In this document: positions 43,542 to 53,518 of the stretch, in pieces
Layout: each line of letters opens with the position of its first letter
Position numbering within the stretch: position 1 is the stretch's first letter
Assembly: GCF_021729155.1 (NCBI RefSeq)
Contig: NZ_JAJQYA010000006.1
Coordinates: 62,001 to 126,000, forward strand
Direction: 5' to 3'
Source: Membranihabitans marinus
Lineage (GTDB): Bacteria > Bacteroidota > Bacteroidia > Chitinophagales > Saprospiraceae
Length of the DNA stretch: 64,000 nt
The notes under the pieces: generated by a model
Database searches by the model: none
Told to the model about the DNA's origin: nothing
What the model saw: the letters and a program-made list of their open reading frames with translations, nothing else
Program-made: the position numbers and the translations under genes

Positions 43542-43549
43542 CAAAAGTA
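43542..43549 (-). promoter_or_regulatory. Putative -7 element upstream of the LytS/LytTR operon
   Basis: Reads TACTTTTG on the minus strand (TAnnTTTG), 32 nt upstream of the kinase ATG; no convincing -33 box. Confidence 0.35.
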
Positions 43550-43961
43550 TTGTCAACCAATGGCCATGTCTTATCTATCAATCCCATAAATGTCTCAATA
43601 ACTTTCTATTCTGCAAGAAAATAAGTGATATAGATAAGAATCTACTCTTTATCGGTGCAATGATGAGGTTGATTGAAAATCTTTGAATCGATGGTCCATT
43701 CACTTCATATTTACAACAGAATTAATCGCAATACAATACTGAGACGATTGCAATTAAAAAATATATAAAAAGTAGGCATTGAGATCTATTAAAGATGGCT
43801 GAAGATAAAAAAGAGAATATGAAAAAAGCTAATACACAATAAGACCAAATGCATTTGGTATAAGTCCAGACATGAAAATCAAATAACCTTCCTCATTTGG
43901 CGAAGGAATCAATTGGAAATGAATTGGATGTAGTTTTTAATAATGTAAAAATGTATAAGTT
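43550..43961. other. Intergenic region between divergent genes
   Basis: About 410 nt, AT-rich. Includes the perfect 16-nt palindrome ACCAAATGCATTTGGT at 43844-43859, related to the ATACCAATTGC elements, and a short CCTTC/GAAGG hairpin (about 43890-43910). No gene was recognised. Confidence 0.5.
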
Positions 43962-44477
43962 ATGAAAAATCAATGGAGTATCAGTTTGTTAGCCTTGGCT
44001 ATCATATTCGTTTCTGTCAATCAAACCATAGCTCAACGAAGTGTCAAAGTAGTTGAAAAAACAGTAGTTAAAAAAGAACCATCTCCTAAATCTGTAAAGG
44101 TGGTGGAGAAGACGGTAGTTCGAAAAAATCATCCTGTACAAACCGTGCAAGTGGTGGAACGGACGGTGGTTCAGAAAAGTGCTTCTCCTAGAGCCGTAAA
44201 TGTTGTGGCGAGAAGTATTCCCGCCTTACCGAGAAATAGCGTTGTTGTACACCATGGCAAGCTGGATTATTATTTTTCCAATGGACTATTTTATCAACCA
44301 TATAGGGGAGGATATGTGGTTGTAAGTCCTCCTATTGGAATCCGTATTCCAGCCTTGCCTTTGGGGTATGCAAAGACGCGAATTCACAACCAAATATTCT
44401 ATAGATATCAAGATGTGTATTATAAACCCATTTTACTGGCTAATGGTAGCCAGATTTATGAAGTGGTTCCCGCATAA
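43962..44477 (+). CDS. DUF6515-like secreted protein with N-terminal 17-residue repeats
   Basis: 171 residues with a signal peptide (to NQTIAQ). About 3.5 tandem units of 17 residues follow (consensus SVKVVEKTVV+K..SP, roughly 26-85), rich in Val/Lys. The C-terminal half has the 'KLDYYFSNGLFYQPYRGGYV' and 'PPIGIRIPALPLGYAKTRI' pattern of DUF6515. The repeat is probably an elastic or cell-wall-binding spacer. It starts the cluster of three small secreted or outer-membrane genes on the plus strand. Confidence 0.8.
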   Translation: MKNQWSISLLALAIIFVSVNQTIAQRSVKVVEKTVVKKEPSPKSVKVVEKTVVRKNHPVQTVQVVERTVVQKSASPRAVNVVARSIPALPRNSVVVHHGKLDYYFSNGLFYQPYRGGYVVVSPPIGIRIPALPLGYAKTRIHNQIFYRYQDVYYKPILLANGSQIYEVVPA

Positions 44478-44558
44478 ATAATAGAACCGCTTCGACTCAT
44501 GGTTCGATGTCAAATCGAAATAAAAAGTATTTAATTAATCAATATAAAATCAATAAAA

Positions 44559-44936
44559 ATGAAATTATCAATCAAGAGTTTAGCAATCACTTTGTGTTTT
44601 TTAGGATTACAATTTGCCGTTCACGCGCAGCAAAGAGGCAATATGTCTCCTGAAGAAAGAGAAGAAAAACAATTGGAAAGAATGGTCGAAAATTTGGATC
44701 TGGACGAAGGTCAAGTGGCCGATATAAAGGAGATCAATGCCAGCTTTGCCGAGAAAATGAAAACGGCTAGAGAAAGTGGAAAAGATGATCGGGAGGCCAT
44801 GCGTGAAACTATGCAGACCATTCAAGCTGAAAAAGAAGCTGAATATGCCAAAATATTGAGTGAGGAACAACTGGCAAGCTATAAGGAAATGGCTGCCAAG
44901 CAACGACCTTCTCGCGGAGGAAGAGGAAATCGTTAG
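44559..44936 (+). CDS. Small periplasmic Spy/DUF4890-like protein
   Basis: 125 residues with a signal peptide to VHAQQ. The mature part is a charged alpha-helical hairpin rich in Glu/Lys/Arg with 'MSPEEREEKQLERMVENLDL' and 'LSEEQLASYKEMAAKQRP', like the DUF4890 and Spy/CpxP (LTxxQ) families. Those bind unfolded periplasmic proteins or metals. A basic Gly/Arg tail (RPSRGGRGNR) ends it. The next gene is an outer-membrane barrel, which might be its client. Confidence 0.82.
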   Translation: MKLSIKSLAITLCFLGLQFAVHAQQRGNMSPEEREEKQLERMVENLDLDEGQVADIKEINASFAEKMKTARESGKDDREAMRETMQTIQAEKEAEYAKILSEEQLASYKEMAAKQRPSRGGRGNR

Positions 44937-45019
44937 AGACGATTCACATTAATTTTTGAATACAGATGTACTTAATTAAGTCAGATTGGAAATATTTTTT
45001 TGCTTCTAAATTTTTTATA

Positions 45020-47797
45020 ATGAAAAAGATCCTATTGTTCGGTATGTTTTTTCAATTAATGGCCATGACCGTTATGGCTCAAACATCGACATTGGTCGGT
45101 CAGCTGGTAGATGCAGATGACCAATCTGGCTTAATTGGTGCACATATAGTGTTGAAGAGCGATGCTTATCTCGGATCTGGGATATCAGATCAGGACGGAT
45201 CCTTCCGCATAGAGGGGTTGAAAGAAGGAGGATATGAAATGCAAATATCCTATATAGGCTATGAAACCATATATAAAGATGTGGTGATTAAAGGTGAAGT
45301 GGTAAATCTCGGTGTTGTCAAGTTGAAGGAAGGTTTGCATTTGGATGAATTAAGAGTAGTTAAAGAACAATTGTCGGTAGTGCAGAATGGCGATACCACC
45401 CAGTTTAATGCCAGTTCGTATAAGACCTTACCCGATGCTTCAGCAGAAGATTTGATTGAAAAAATGCCGACCATCGTCATTGAAGACGGTCAAGTACAGG
45501 CACAGGGTGAAGATGTAAAGAAGGTATTGGTAGACGGCAAGCCGTTTTTCGGTAACGATCCAACAGCGGCATTGAGAAATTTGCCAGCTGAGGTTATAGA
45601 AAAAATACAGGTGTATGACGAGTTGAGTGACCAAGCTAAGTTTACTGGATTTGACGATGGAGAGACTACTAAGACTATCAATATCGTTACTAAGTCCAAC
45701 AGAAATACAGGGCAGTTTGGAAAAGTGTATGGAGGATATGGATATGAGGACAAATACGTTGCTGGTGGGAATATCAATATATTTAATGGCGATCAGCGAT
45801 TGTCCATTATTGGATTGACGAATAATATCAATCAACAGAATTTTGCTTCTGATGATATTTTAGGTGTGATTGGAACTTCTGGAAGTCGAGGAGGAAGAAG
45901 AGGTGGCGGTGGTGGCCCAGGAGGTGGCGGTCCAGGCGGCGGCCCTGGAGGGAGTAGTTCCACCAGTGATTTTTTAGTACCTCAACAAGGGGGTATTTCT
46001 TCTACAAATGCCTTGGGTTTTAATTTTACGGACGAATGGAATGACAAATGGAAGGTTTCTGCCAGTTATTTTTTCAACGAAACCGATAATCTAACCGAAC
46101 AGCTTTTGACTCAGCAATATTTTGATGCAGAGGGGTTAACCTCAATGTATGATGAGGAAAGTTTTGCGAATAGTACGAATCAAAACCATCGATTTTCAAC
46201 CGTTATCGATTACCAGATGAATGATAGAAACTCATTGATTTTAAGATCAAATTTGAGTTGGCAGGGCAATGATGGAATAGAAAATGTATTTGGGCAAACC
46301 ATGTGGCCAGATCTCAGTGAGAGTCAATATACCAGTGAATTTACCGCTGATTTGTCTGCTTTGAGTATTAGCAATAATCTATTGTGGAGACACAACTTTG
46401 AAAAAATGGGGCGGACTTTTTCCGTTAATTTAACTCAAGGTCTAGCTCCTTCCATCGGAGATAGTTACCTGACATCAAATAATATTTTTGAAGGTGTAGA
46501 AGACCTTTTGCAACAGCATACTACCTTGGACAATCAACAATGGAATATGGGAGTCAACGCTCAGTATACTGAACCTCTGGGTGATAAAGGTCGAATGATG
46601 TTTGATTATCGATTTGCCTATCAACAGGAAGAGAGCAATCAATCTACTTACGATTACGAAGAATCGAGTCAGGAATACGACTTGTACAACGATGAATTGA
46701 GCAATATTTTTTCTAGTGATTATGTGAGTCAAACCCTAGGTACTGGATATCAATTGAGACAAGGTGACTGGCATATGATGGTGAGAGGTGGAGTGCAATG
46801 GTCCAATATGTTGGCCGAACAGCAACTGCCTTACGAGTCTGTCAACGATGTGGTTTATTGGAATGTACTGCCTATGGCCAATTTATTCTATCGACCTTCA
46901 CGTACAGAAACATTTCGATTGTCCTATCGAGCTAGAACTGATTTGCCTTCGATTACTGAGTTGCAAGACGTGATTGACAATTCCAATCCGCTTCAGTTGA
47001 CTACTGGGAATCCGTTATTGGATCAAGGTTACCAGCACAGTTTGTCTGCCCATTATAACAAGACCATTACTGAAAAATCTGCAGTGTTTTTTGCCCGTTT
47101 GGCGGCGACTATCGATAATCAATATATTGGGAACTCTACTTATTCCTCGGCATCAGATTACGATGCAGATTTGGCTTCTAGTGCTCAGATTACCGTGCCT
47201 GTGAATCTAAGTGGGTATTATACTTTGCGTTCTATACTTACTTATGGTTTTCCGATAACTCAGATCAAGTCAAATTTGAATATAGATCTTTCGAGTAGCT
47301 ATACTCATAGCCCAAGTTTGATCAACGAAGTGCTGAATTATTCCAAAAACACCAGCATGGGACTTGGTCTAACACTTTCTTCCAATGTGAGTGAGCGAAT
47401 GGATTTTACTTTGTCGTCTAGAACATCTTACAATTTTGCTAAGAACACTTTGCAATCTGTTTCCAATACCAATTATTACAATCAAAGTACAAAATTGAAA
47501 TGGGATTGGATTATCACCGATGGTTGGGTATTTAGAAACGAACTCAATCATTCTATGTACCGAGGTCTGGGAGAAGGATATGATCAAAACTACCTTTTAT
47601 GGAACTTTAGCTTGGGCAAAAAAGTGTTTAAAGACGATCGTGGTGAGATTGGCTTAACGGTTTTCGATTTACTCAATCAAAACAGTGCCATTTCGAGAAA
47701 TGTAACGGACTATTATACAGAAGATCTACAGACCAACGTCTTGGGCCAATACCTAATGGTGAATTTTAAATACGATATAAGAAATTTTAAAATTTAA
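45020..47797 (+). CDS. Outer-membrane beta-barrel protein with carboxypeptidase-like domain
   Basis: 925 residues from the ATG at 45020 (MKKILLFGMFFQLMAMTVMAQ); an upstream in-frame start at 44966 lacks a signal. After cleavage there is a CarboxypepD-regulatory sandwich (about 20-105) and a plug-like segment ('MPTIVIEDGQVQAQGEDVKK', 'FFGNDPTAALRNLPAEVIEK'). A Gly-rich loop (GGGGGPGGGGPGGGPGG) and an OMP_b-brl_3-type barrel follow. The barrel ends in a NFKI-like strand. It resembles TonB-dependent receptors that lack a classic TonB box. Gly-rich loops also occur in the DUF4249 partner at 50868. Confidence 0.9.
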   Translation: MKKILLFGMFFQLMAMTVMAQTSTLVGQLVDADDQSGLIGAHIVLKSDAYLGSGISDQDGSFRIEGLKEGGYEMQISYIGYETIYKDVVIKGEVVNLGVVKLKEGLHLDELRVVKEQLSVVQNGDTTQFNASSYKTLPDASAEDLIEKMPTIVIEDGQVQAQGEDVKKVLVDGKPFFGNDPTAALRNLPAEVIEKIQVYDELSDQAKFTGFDDGETTKTINIVTKSNRNTGQFGKVYGGYGYEDKYVAGGNINIFNGDQRLSIIGLTNNINQQNFASDDILGVIGTSGSRGGRRGGGGGPGGGGPGGGPGGSSSTSDFLVPQQGGISSTNALGFNFTDEWNDKWKVSASYFFNETDNLTEQLLTQQYFDAEGLTSMYDEESFANSTNQNHRFSTVIDYQMNDRNSLILRSNLSWQGNDGIENVFGQTMWPDLSESQYTSEFTADLSALSISNNLLWRHNFEKMGRTFSVNLTQGLAPSIGDSYLTSNNIFEGVEDLLQQHTTLDNQQWNMGVNAQYTEPLGDKGRMMFDYRFAYQQEESNQSTYDYEESSQEYDLYNDELSNIFSSDYVSQTLGTGYQLRQGDWHMMVRGGVQWSNMLAEQQLPYESVNDVVYWNVLPMANLFYRPSRTETFRLSYRARTDLPSITELQDVIDNSNPLQLTTGNPLLDQGYQHSLSAHYNKTITEKSAVFFARLAATIDNQYIGNSTYSSASDYDADLASSAQITVPVNLSGYYTLRSILTYGFPITQIKSNLNIDLSSSYTHSPSLINEVLNYSKNTSMGLGLTLSSNVSERMDFTLSSRTSYNFAKNTLQSVSNTNYYNQSTKLKWDWIITDGWVFRNELNHSMYRGLGEGYDQNYLLWNFSLGKKVFKDDRGEIGLTVFDLLNQNSAISRNVTDYYTEDLQTNVLGQYLMVNFKYDIRNFKI

Positions 47798-47840
47798 GAA
47801 GCAGACTGATTCAGATCAATTCATGAAATAAAATAAAATT

Positions 47841-48059
47841 ATGAATGTATTAAAATGGGTTTTATGCCTAGGTAAGAAAAATTCGCTGCAGTCCAATAAA
47901 AAATTTCAGTTAGAAAAATGGATAGGTAGAGATAGGCATAGAGATGTTCTCTTCAAGTTTAATAGAAGTGCGATAGTCGTGAATACCAGCATTGTCTGGG
48001 GTAGTGTTTATCCTGAAATGGAGGCGGTTTTTATTCATTACCAAAGGAATACATATTAA
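47841..48059 (+). CDS. Possible small protein, 72 residues
   Basis: An ATG-led frame with A-rich upstream sequence and a terminator-like hairpin 15 nt after the stop. Basic, with a mixed composition (WVLCLGKKNS, then RDRHRDVLFKFNRS). No family was recognised. It is included because of its position and the hairpin, but it may be non-coding leader sequence. Confidence 0.3.
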   Translation: MNVLKWVLCLGKKNSLQSNKKFQLEKWIGRDRHRDVLFKFNRSAIVVNTSIVWGSVYPEMEAVFIHYQRNTY

Positions 48060-48074
48060 TTCACTTTTTGCGAG

Positions 48075-48095
48075 GTCACCAACCTAGTTGGTGAC
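48075..48095 (+). terminator. Hairpin after the barrel/small-protein genes
   Basis: A perfect 9-bp stem GTCACCAAC/GTTGGTGAC with a 3-nt loop, followed by TTTCG. Possibly terminates the 45020 transcript. Confidence 0.55.
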
Positions 48096-48144
48096 TTTCG
48101 TATTTGTATAGACATATATTTTACAACATTTAAAGACAAGGTTT

Positions 48145-50847
48145 ATGAAGGATTTTTTACTCCTATGGGGGATTATTTTAGTTTTTTCGAGCAGTGGTTT
48201 GACACAAAATGAATCCGATGTTAAGATTTCAGCATCATATAATAAGGTGTCGCTCGATCTGGTGATGCTTAATTTGGAAATAAATCATCAATTAGAGTTT
48301 GAGTATGAAGAGTCTGATATAAAAGATGTGATTATCACCGCATCCTTTAAGAAGCAACCTCTTCCATTGGCTTTAGCTATTTTGTTGAACGGGAGTGGAT
48401 TGGGCTATGAAATTGAAGGGAAACGGAAGGTGACTTTGTTCCCAGAATCCGAACGCAAACCTAAAAGGTCAGCTCCCCTCACGGTCAATCGGCGTGATTT
48501 TGGTATTTCCGGGGTGATAAAGGATGGGCAAACTGGAGAGACTTTGCCCTTTGCCAATGTTTTGGTATTGGGTACTTCGATAGCTGGAAGTAGTAATGTC
48601 GATGGATTTTTTTCCCTGTTTAACATTCCCAGTGATACGGTGCTGTTGCAAGTGAGTTATGTGGGCTATCAAAATCTTATTTTTCAACTTATGCCCGATA
48701 TGGATATGGAAGCCTTGGAGTTGGATATGAGTGTGGACGGGGTCAATTTGTCTCAAGTGGTAATTAGTGCTACCAAGGAAGGCCAAATGCTCAATGCTTC
48801 CACTGGTATTGGTCGAATCAGTATATCACCCATAGCTTTGGCTCAAATCCCGAGTTATGGAGAAAAGGATGTTTTTCGTTCCCTGCAATTATTGCCAGGT
48901 ATCAGTGGGTCAAACGAGAGTTCGTCCGGTTTGTATGTCAGAGGGGGAACACCGGATCAAAACCTAGTATTGTTCGACGGATTTACAGTGTATCACGTCG
49001 ATCATTTATTTGGGTTTTTTAGTGCTTTTAATGCCAATGCGATCAAGGATGTACAGTTGTACAAAGGTGGATTTGAGTCCAAATTTGGCGGTAGGATATC
49101 CAGCGTAGTCGATATGACGGGGAAAGATGGCAATACCGAAGAGCTCAATATGGGGTTTGGTATCAGTATGTTGAGTTTTAATGGATTTGTTGAAAGTCCT
49201 TTTCTCAATGGCAAAGGATCGGTATTGATTGCTGGTCGACGTTCATTTCAGAGTGGATTTTACAGCAATATATTTGATTCATATACCGAAGCCAATGAAA
49301 CATCAACTGAGGTTAATCAAAACTTAGGGCGGAGATTTGCTCAACAAGAAGTTCAGCCAACCACCTATTTTTACGATCTCAATGCTAAAATATCCTATCG
49401 ATTTAGCGATGACGATATCCTCAGTTTAAGTTTTTATAATGGAGAAGACAATTTGGATAATTCTCGAAATGTCGATCAAAATTCTTTTAATCGATTTTTT
49501 GGAGACAATAGTGCTTTGACCTTTAATCAAGAAAATACCGATTTGACGAATTGGGGGAATTACGGTAGTAGCTTAAAGTATTCCCATCGATGGAATAATA
49601 AAATGTATTCCAATGCCAACATTTCTTATTCCAACTATTTTAGCCAACGCGATCAAAGTGATGTGACCAATATAGTTCGAAATGATAGTTTGTTTGCCAA
49701 TAATCGTGGAACCTATGAAAACAATGATTTAAGAGATGTCAGTTTTAAGTTGGACAATGAGTACAAGATTTCACAAAACAATCAGTTGGATTTTGGTTGG
49801 CAAACTGTGTACAATAATATTGAATATATTTTTACCCAAAACGACACCAATACCATTATCGATAGACAGGACAAAGGTGTGACCAACAGTCTATATCTCA
49901 ACGATAGACATGTATTTAACGACAAATTCATCACCAAAGCCGGATTGCGGGCTTCTCATTATTCTGTGTCCAATAAGTTGTACATAGAACCTAGGTTGCA
50001 CATGACCTATTTGCTGGACGAATCCATTAAACTCAAAGCGGCGACTGGTCAATATTATCAGTTTGCCAATCGAATTATCAGAGAAGATATTCAGCAGGGA
50101 AGTCGAGATTTTTGGATTTTGGCCGATGACGAAACCGTTCCGATTAGTTCTGCATGGCATTATATTATAGGGGCGAGTTACGAAGTCAAAGATTGGTTGT
50201 TTGATGTGGAGGGATATGTAAAAGATCTTTCCGGGTTATCTGAATACTCATCGCGTTATGCGTTTAGCGGTACGGGGAGAGATCGGGTTTTGGAATATGA
50301 AGAGAGTTTTTACACTGGTGATGGGATGGTAAAGGGTATTGATTTTCTAATACAGAGAAAAACAGGGAAGTTGACGGGGTGGCTAAGTTATACATTAGGA
50401 GAGGTGAAATACGACTTTCCAGAACTCAGTGCTGAGCCGTTCTATGCCAATCAGGATGTGAGACACGAGTTAAAGTTGGTGGGAAGTTATCAGTACAAAT
50501 CCTTTGATTTTGGTATGACCTTTATCTATGCCAGTGGCCGACCTTATTCTGCTCCCACAGGATTTTATGAAATAGAATTACTCGATGGTTCAACCAGTGA
50601 TTATTTCGAAATAAGTGACAAAAACGGACTTCGATTCGACCCTTATCATCGACTGGATTTGTCTGCTACCTATAATTTTAAATTAGGTACAAGCAAGGCC
50701 AATATTGGACTGTCTATGTTTAATGTTTACAATCGAAACAACACATGGTACAATGAATACGACATCATTGAAGGTGAAATTTTGGAGACCAAGGTATCTC
50801 TGTTGGGCTTAACCCCAAGTTTGTTTTTTAATTGGACATTGCGTTAA
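48145..50847 (+). CDS. TonB-dependent receptor with STN-like domain
   Basis: 900 residues. The signal peptide (to GLTQN) is followed by an STN-like domain (about 25-100; 'ISASYNKVSLDLVMLNLEIN' start), then a CarboxypepD sandwich (about 120-200; 'GQTGETLPFANVLVLGTSIA') and a plug (about 225-330; 'LQLLPGISGSNESSSGLYVR' then GGTPDQN). The barrel ends NWTLR. This is the receptor type that pairs with a DUF4249 lipoprotein, present 16 nt upstream of this gene's stop in overlap. The ligand is unknown; siderophore or haem is plausible. Confidence 0.93.
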   Translation: MKDFLLLWGIILVFSSSGLTQNESDVKISASYNKVSLDLVMLNLEINHQLEFEYEESDIKDVIITASFKKQPLPLALAILLNGSGLGYEIEGKRKVTLFPESERKPKRSAPLTVNRRDFGISGVIKDGQTGETLPFANVLVLGTSIAGSSNVDGFFSLFNIPSDTVLLQVSYVGYQNLIFQLMPDMDMEALELDMSVDGVNLSQVVISATKEGQMLNASTGIGRISISPIALAQIPSYGEKDVFRSLQLLPGISGSNESSSGLYVRGGTPDQNLVLFDGFTVYHVDHLFGFFSAFNANAIKDVQLYKGGFESKFGGRISSVVDMTGKDGNTEELNMGFGISMLSFNGFVESPFLNGKGSVLIAGRRSFQSGFYSNIFDSYTEANETSTEVNQNLGRRFAQQEVQPTTYFYDLNAKISYRFSDDDILSLSFYNGEDNLDNSRNVDQNSFNRFFGDNSALTFNQENTDLTNWGNYGSSLKYSHRWNNKMYSNANISYSNYFSQRDQSDVTNIVRNDSLFANNRGTYENNDLRDVSFKLDNEYKISQNNQLDFGWQTVYNNIEYIFTQNDTNTIIDRQDKGVTNSLYLNDRHVFNDKFITKAGLRASHYSVSNKLYIEPRLHMTYLLDESIKLKAATGQYYQFANRIIREDIQQGSRDFWILADDETVPISSAWHYIIGASYEVKDWLFDVEGYVKDLSGLSEYSSRYAFSGTGRDRVLEYEESFYTGDGMVKGIDFLIQRKTGKLTGWLSYTLGEVKYDFPELSAEPFYANQDVRHELKLVGSYQYKSFDFGMTFIYASGRPYSAPTGFYEIELLDGSTSDYFEISDKNGLRFDPYHRLDLSATYNFKLGTSKANIGLSMFNVYNRNNTWYNEYDIIEGEILETKVSLLGLTPSLFFNWTLR

Positions 50848-50867
50848 ATCAAAAATTTAGTAAAATT

Positions 50868-51746
50868 ATGAAATCAATATTAACTATTATAGTACAACCG
50901 ATATGGGTATTTGCTTTTCTATTTTTTTCCAATGTGGCCTGTGAAAAAAATGAAAATTTGTCATCGTCACAAAAAAGCCCTGTCCTCGCAGCTTATTTAT
51001 TTGCCGATCAGGGCATAGATTCCATATACATCGGAAGGAGTATTGCCTATGACGATGCCGACTCCGTAAATCATTATTTGGATAATTTAGAAGTGTTACT
51101 TTCGGATGGAGAAAATGAATATCAACTCAACTCTATCGGTGAGGGTTATTATCAAAACTTAGATTTAACTATTCAGTCAGAGCGCGATTATAAATTGTCC
51201 TTCTATTATAATGGAGAGGTCGTATCGGCGGAGACCTATATTCCAGCCAAGAAGGAAGTGGGTATTTCTGCAGAAGAAATTGAGTTGGAGAAAATCGAAG
51301 CTGGATTCTTTGGAGGTGGCGGTCCAGGCGGAGGATTTGGCGGTGGGTTCAATGGAGATGAAACTGATCCCATTGAACTAACATGGGACAATAGCGAGGC
51401 CGATCATTATTATGTTGTGATTAAAAATATTGAGGAAGAAATTGAGTATATCAATGAAAATATAGCTCTTTTCGATGATGAAAACGGGGGCCGGAGACGA
51501 TTTTCATTTATTACTGAGCCTGAGATTATGGATGTATATCGAATTGATCCTCGTATTGAGTTGACTCAATACGGCACCTATGAAATTATTGTATATCGCG
51601 TGAATCCGGAATATGTGACGCTTTATGAAAACTCAAGTAATTCGACTTTGTATTTAGAAAAACCAGCTACCAACGTGGTGAATGGTTTGGGCATCCTCAC
51701 CGGTGTCAATAGTGATACTTTGTATTTAGAAGTGGTAGAGCCATAG
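50868..51746 (+). CDS. DUF4249 lipoprotein, partner of the TonB receptor
   Basis: 292 residues from the ATG at 50868; a longer frame begins at 50832 inside the receptor gene. The lipoprotein signal ends at about VACEK. DUF4249 ('PVLAAYLFADQGIDSIYIGR' start, then Ig-like strands, 'YIPAKKE') includes a Gly-rich loop (FFGGGGPGGGFGGGFNGDE). In Bacteroidota these proteins are encoded beside TonB receptors and are thought to be surface-exposed accessory or lid-like proteins. The Gly-rich loop resembles that in the barrel at 45020. Confidence 0.88.
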   Translation: MKSILTIIVQPIWVFAFLFFSNVACEKNENLSSSQKSPVLAAYLFADQGIDSIYIGRSIAYDDADSVNHYLDNLEVLLSDGENEYQLNSIGEGYYQNLDLTIQSERDYKLSFYYNGEVVSAETYIPAKKEVGISAEEIELEKIEAGFFGGGGPGGGFGGGFNGDETDPIELTWDNSEADHYYVVIKNIEEEIEYINENIALFDDENGGRRRFSFITEPEIMDVYRIDPRIELTQYGTYEIIVYRVNPEYVTLYENSSNSTLYLEKPATNVVNGLGILTGVNSDTLYLEVVEP

Positions 51747-52341
51747 TCAAGTGGCGGTAGAATCCCACAAAAATAAATGTTGTGATTCGTATTTATGGAT
51801 TAAACACGGATAATGGTTGAATGAATCTCTCTGCATAATTTTGTCGTTAATACCCAGATGCCCCAATTTGACTTTGAAATTTGAGAGATTCATCTCACCA
51901 GTGATTAGTAGTATTGGCCTCATGTCGATTGGGTCCTGACCTTATATTAGGTCTATGTTTTCAATAATATAAAAGGGGTGTTTTTTGGGGCTGAAGTGAA
52001 AAACACAGGAGGATAAAGGGGGGGATTTTTAACCTAAGATACTATGCAGGTTATTATGCATCACTCGGATTTACAATTCCATGGGGAGTTACTCTATTTC
52101 ACATTTTAATATAATGTTTTTGCATAGTATGTGATTTAGATAAGTTTTTTGAAAAAATCAGGTTGATGATATGGAATAGTATTTTGTTATATTGCCTAAT
52201 TGCAAGTGAATTAAATTGATGTTGTGTTGATTTTGTTTATTTTAGCTTATTAATAATTTAAGTGGATGGAATTAAGTTTTGAGTGTTCGATTTGGAGCCT
52301 CGTTATAAATTTTCCTTGATTTAAAATAAATAAAATATTGA
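51747..52341. other. Intergenic region, inverted repeat of 11 bp
   Basis: About 590 nt. ATGAATCTCTC (51821-51831) and GAGAGATTCAT (51883-51893) form an 11-bp inverted repeat around 51 nt. G-runs follow near 51975-52025. The last 200 nt should contain the control region of the galactonate-type dehydrogenase. No gene was recognised. Confidence 0.5.
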
Positions 52342-53352
52342 ATGCAATATATAGTATGTGATCAACCGGGTAGTTTTTCGATAAGAGAAAAGGAAAAACC
52401 TGTTAGACAGCCTGGCCAGGCCTTATTGAAAGTGTTGAAAGTGGGGATATGTGGAACAGATATTCATGCCTATGGAGGCAATCAAGCTTATTTTACTTAC
52501 CCTAGAATTTTAGGCCATGAATTGGCTGCTGAAGTTGTGGAAATAGAAGATCATTCCAATATTGATGTAGGAGATCGAGTGGCCATCATGCCCTATGTAA
52601 GTTGTGGTAAATGTGGTGCATGTCGCAGTGGTAAGACCAATTGCTGTTCTTCCATTTCTGTTTTGGGTGTACATGTCGATGGAGGTATGCAGGAATATAT
52701 GGTCATAGATACTTCATTGTTGTTGCCCGCCAATCATCTATCTCTCGATGAAATAATGATCATAGAGCCATTGGCTATTGGAGCCCATGCCATGAGAAGG
52801 GCAAATATCCAAGTAGGTGAAACAATAGTAGTAGTCGGAGCAGGTCCCATAGGTATGGGCATTGCTAAGCTCTCCCAGTTGGCTGGTGCTAGAGTTATTC
52901 TAATGGATATGAATCACGATCGACTTAACTATGCAGAACAAGAATTGGGGATAACTTATGTTGTAAATGTTAGGCATCAACCTTTGGAATCTATAAAAAA
53001 ATGGACGAATGGGGAGTTGGCAGATGCGGTATTTGATGCTACTGGTCATAAAGGGGCCTTGGAGCAAGGTATTCAATATATGGGCCATGGTGGCAGATAT
53101 ATATTGGTAGGACTTTCAAAAGGTGATTTGACTTTTAATCATCCGCAAATTCATGCCAAAGAATCGACGATCTTATGCAGCAGAAATGCCAATAGAATAG
53201 ATTTTGAATATGTAATGAAAGCACTTCCAGCCTTTCCCAGTCAGTCCTATATTACACATTCTTGTGATTATGAAGAGATAAATAAACATTTTGAATCTTG
53301 GATAAAACCAGATGCCGGAGTCATGAAAGCTTATCTCAATTTTGATAAATGA
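52342..53352 (+). CDS. Zinc alcohol dehydrogenase, L-galactonate/L-gulonate 5-dehydrogenase-like
   Basis: 336 residues, medium-chain zinc dehydrogenase. The catalytic zinc ligands are C37 (GICGTD) and H59-E60 (GHE); the structural zinc has C88, C91, C94 and C102. A Rossmann motif VVGAGPIGMG follows at about 169-178. The CGTDIHAYGGNQAYFTYPR segment is typical of LgoD/RspB-like enzymes, which oxidise L-galactonate to D-tagaturonate with NAD. The next gene on the same strand is tagaturonate reductase, which fits. Exact substrate (L-galactonate, L-gulonate or another aldonate) cannot be fixed from sequence alone. Confidence 0.85.
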   Translation: MQYIVCDQPGSFSIREKEKPVRQPGQALLKVLKVGICGTDIHAYGGNQAYFTYPRILGHELAAEVVEIEDHSNIDVGDRVAIMPYVSCGKCGACRSGKTNCCSSISVLGVHVDGGMQEYMVIDTSLLLPANHLSLDEIMIIEPLAIGAHAMRRANIQVGETIVVVGAGPIGMGIAKLSQLAGARVILMDMNHDRLNYAEQELGITYVVNVRHQPLESIKKWTNGELADAVFDATGHKGALEQGIQYMGHGGRYILVGLSKGDLTFNHPQIHAKESTILCSRNANRIDFEYVMKALPAFPSQSYITHSCDYEEINKHFESWIKPDAGVMKAYLNFDK

Positions 53353-53518
53353 TAATGTAATAATTTTTATGGATAAAAGCTTTGTCTTTTTTTTCAAAAA
53401 AAATCATTTAATTTATTTTTATTCCAGATTTATTTGAAATTGATTTTATGTCATTTTAGGGCTTAAATCTTTGTACCTTGTGTGCGTTTAATAACAGTCC
53501 TCAATATTTAAAACTTAA

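Noticed and set aside
43414-43686. Plus-strand frame opposite the kinase start as a gene
   Set aside because: It overlaps the kinase coding sequence antisense and has no recognisable features.
45895-45955. Low-complexity G-rich stretch as a repeat element
   Set aside because: It is coding sequence for a Gly-rich extracellular loop of the barrel protein and in frame.
45020-51746. Frameshift or fusion between neighbouring barrel genes
   Set aside because: Each receptor has its own signal peptide, plug and terminal strand; the genes are independent.
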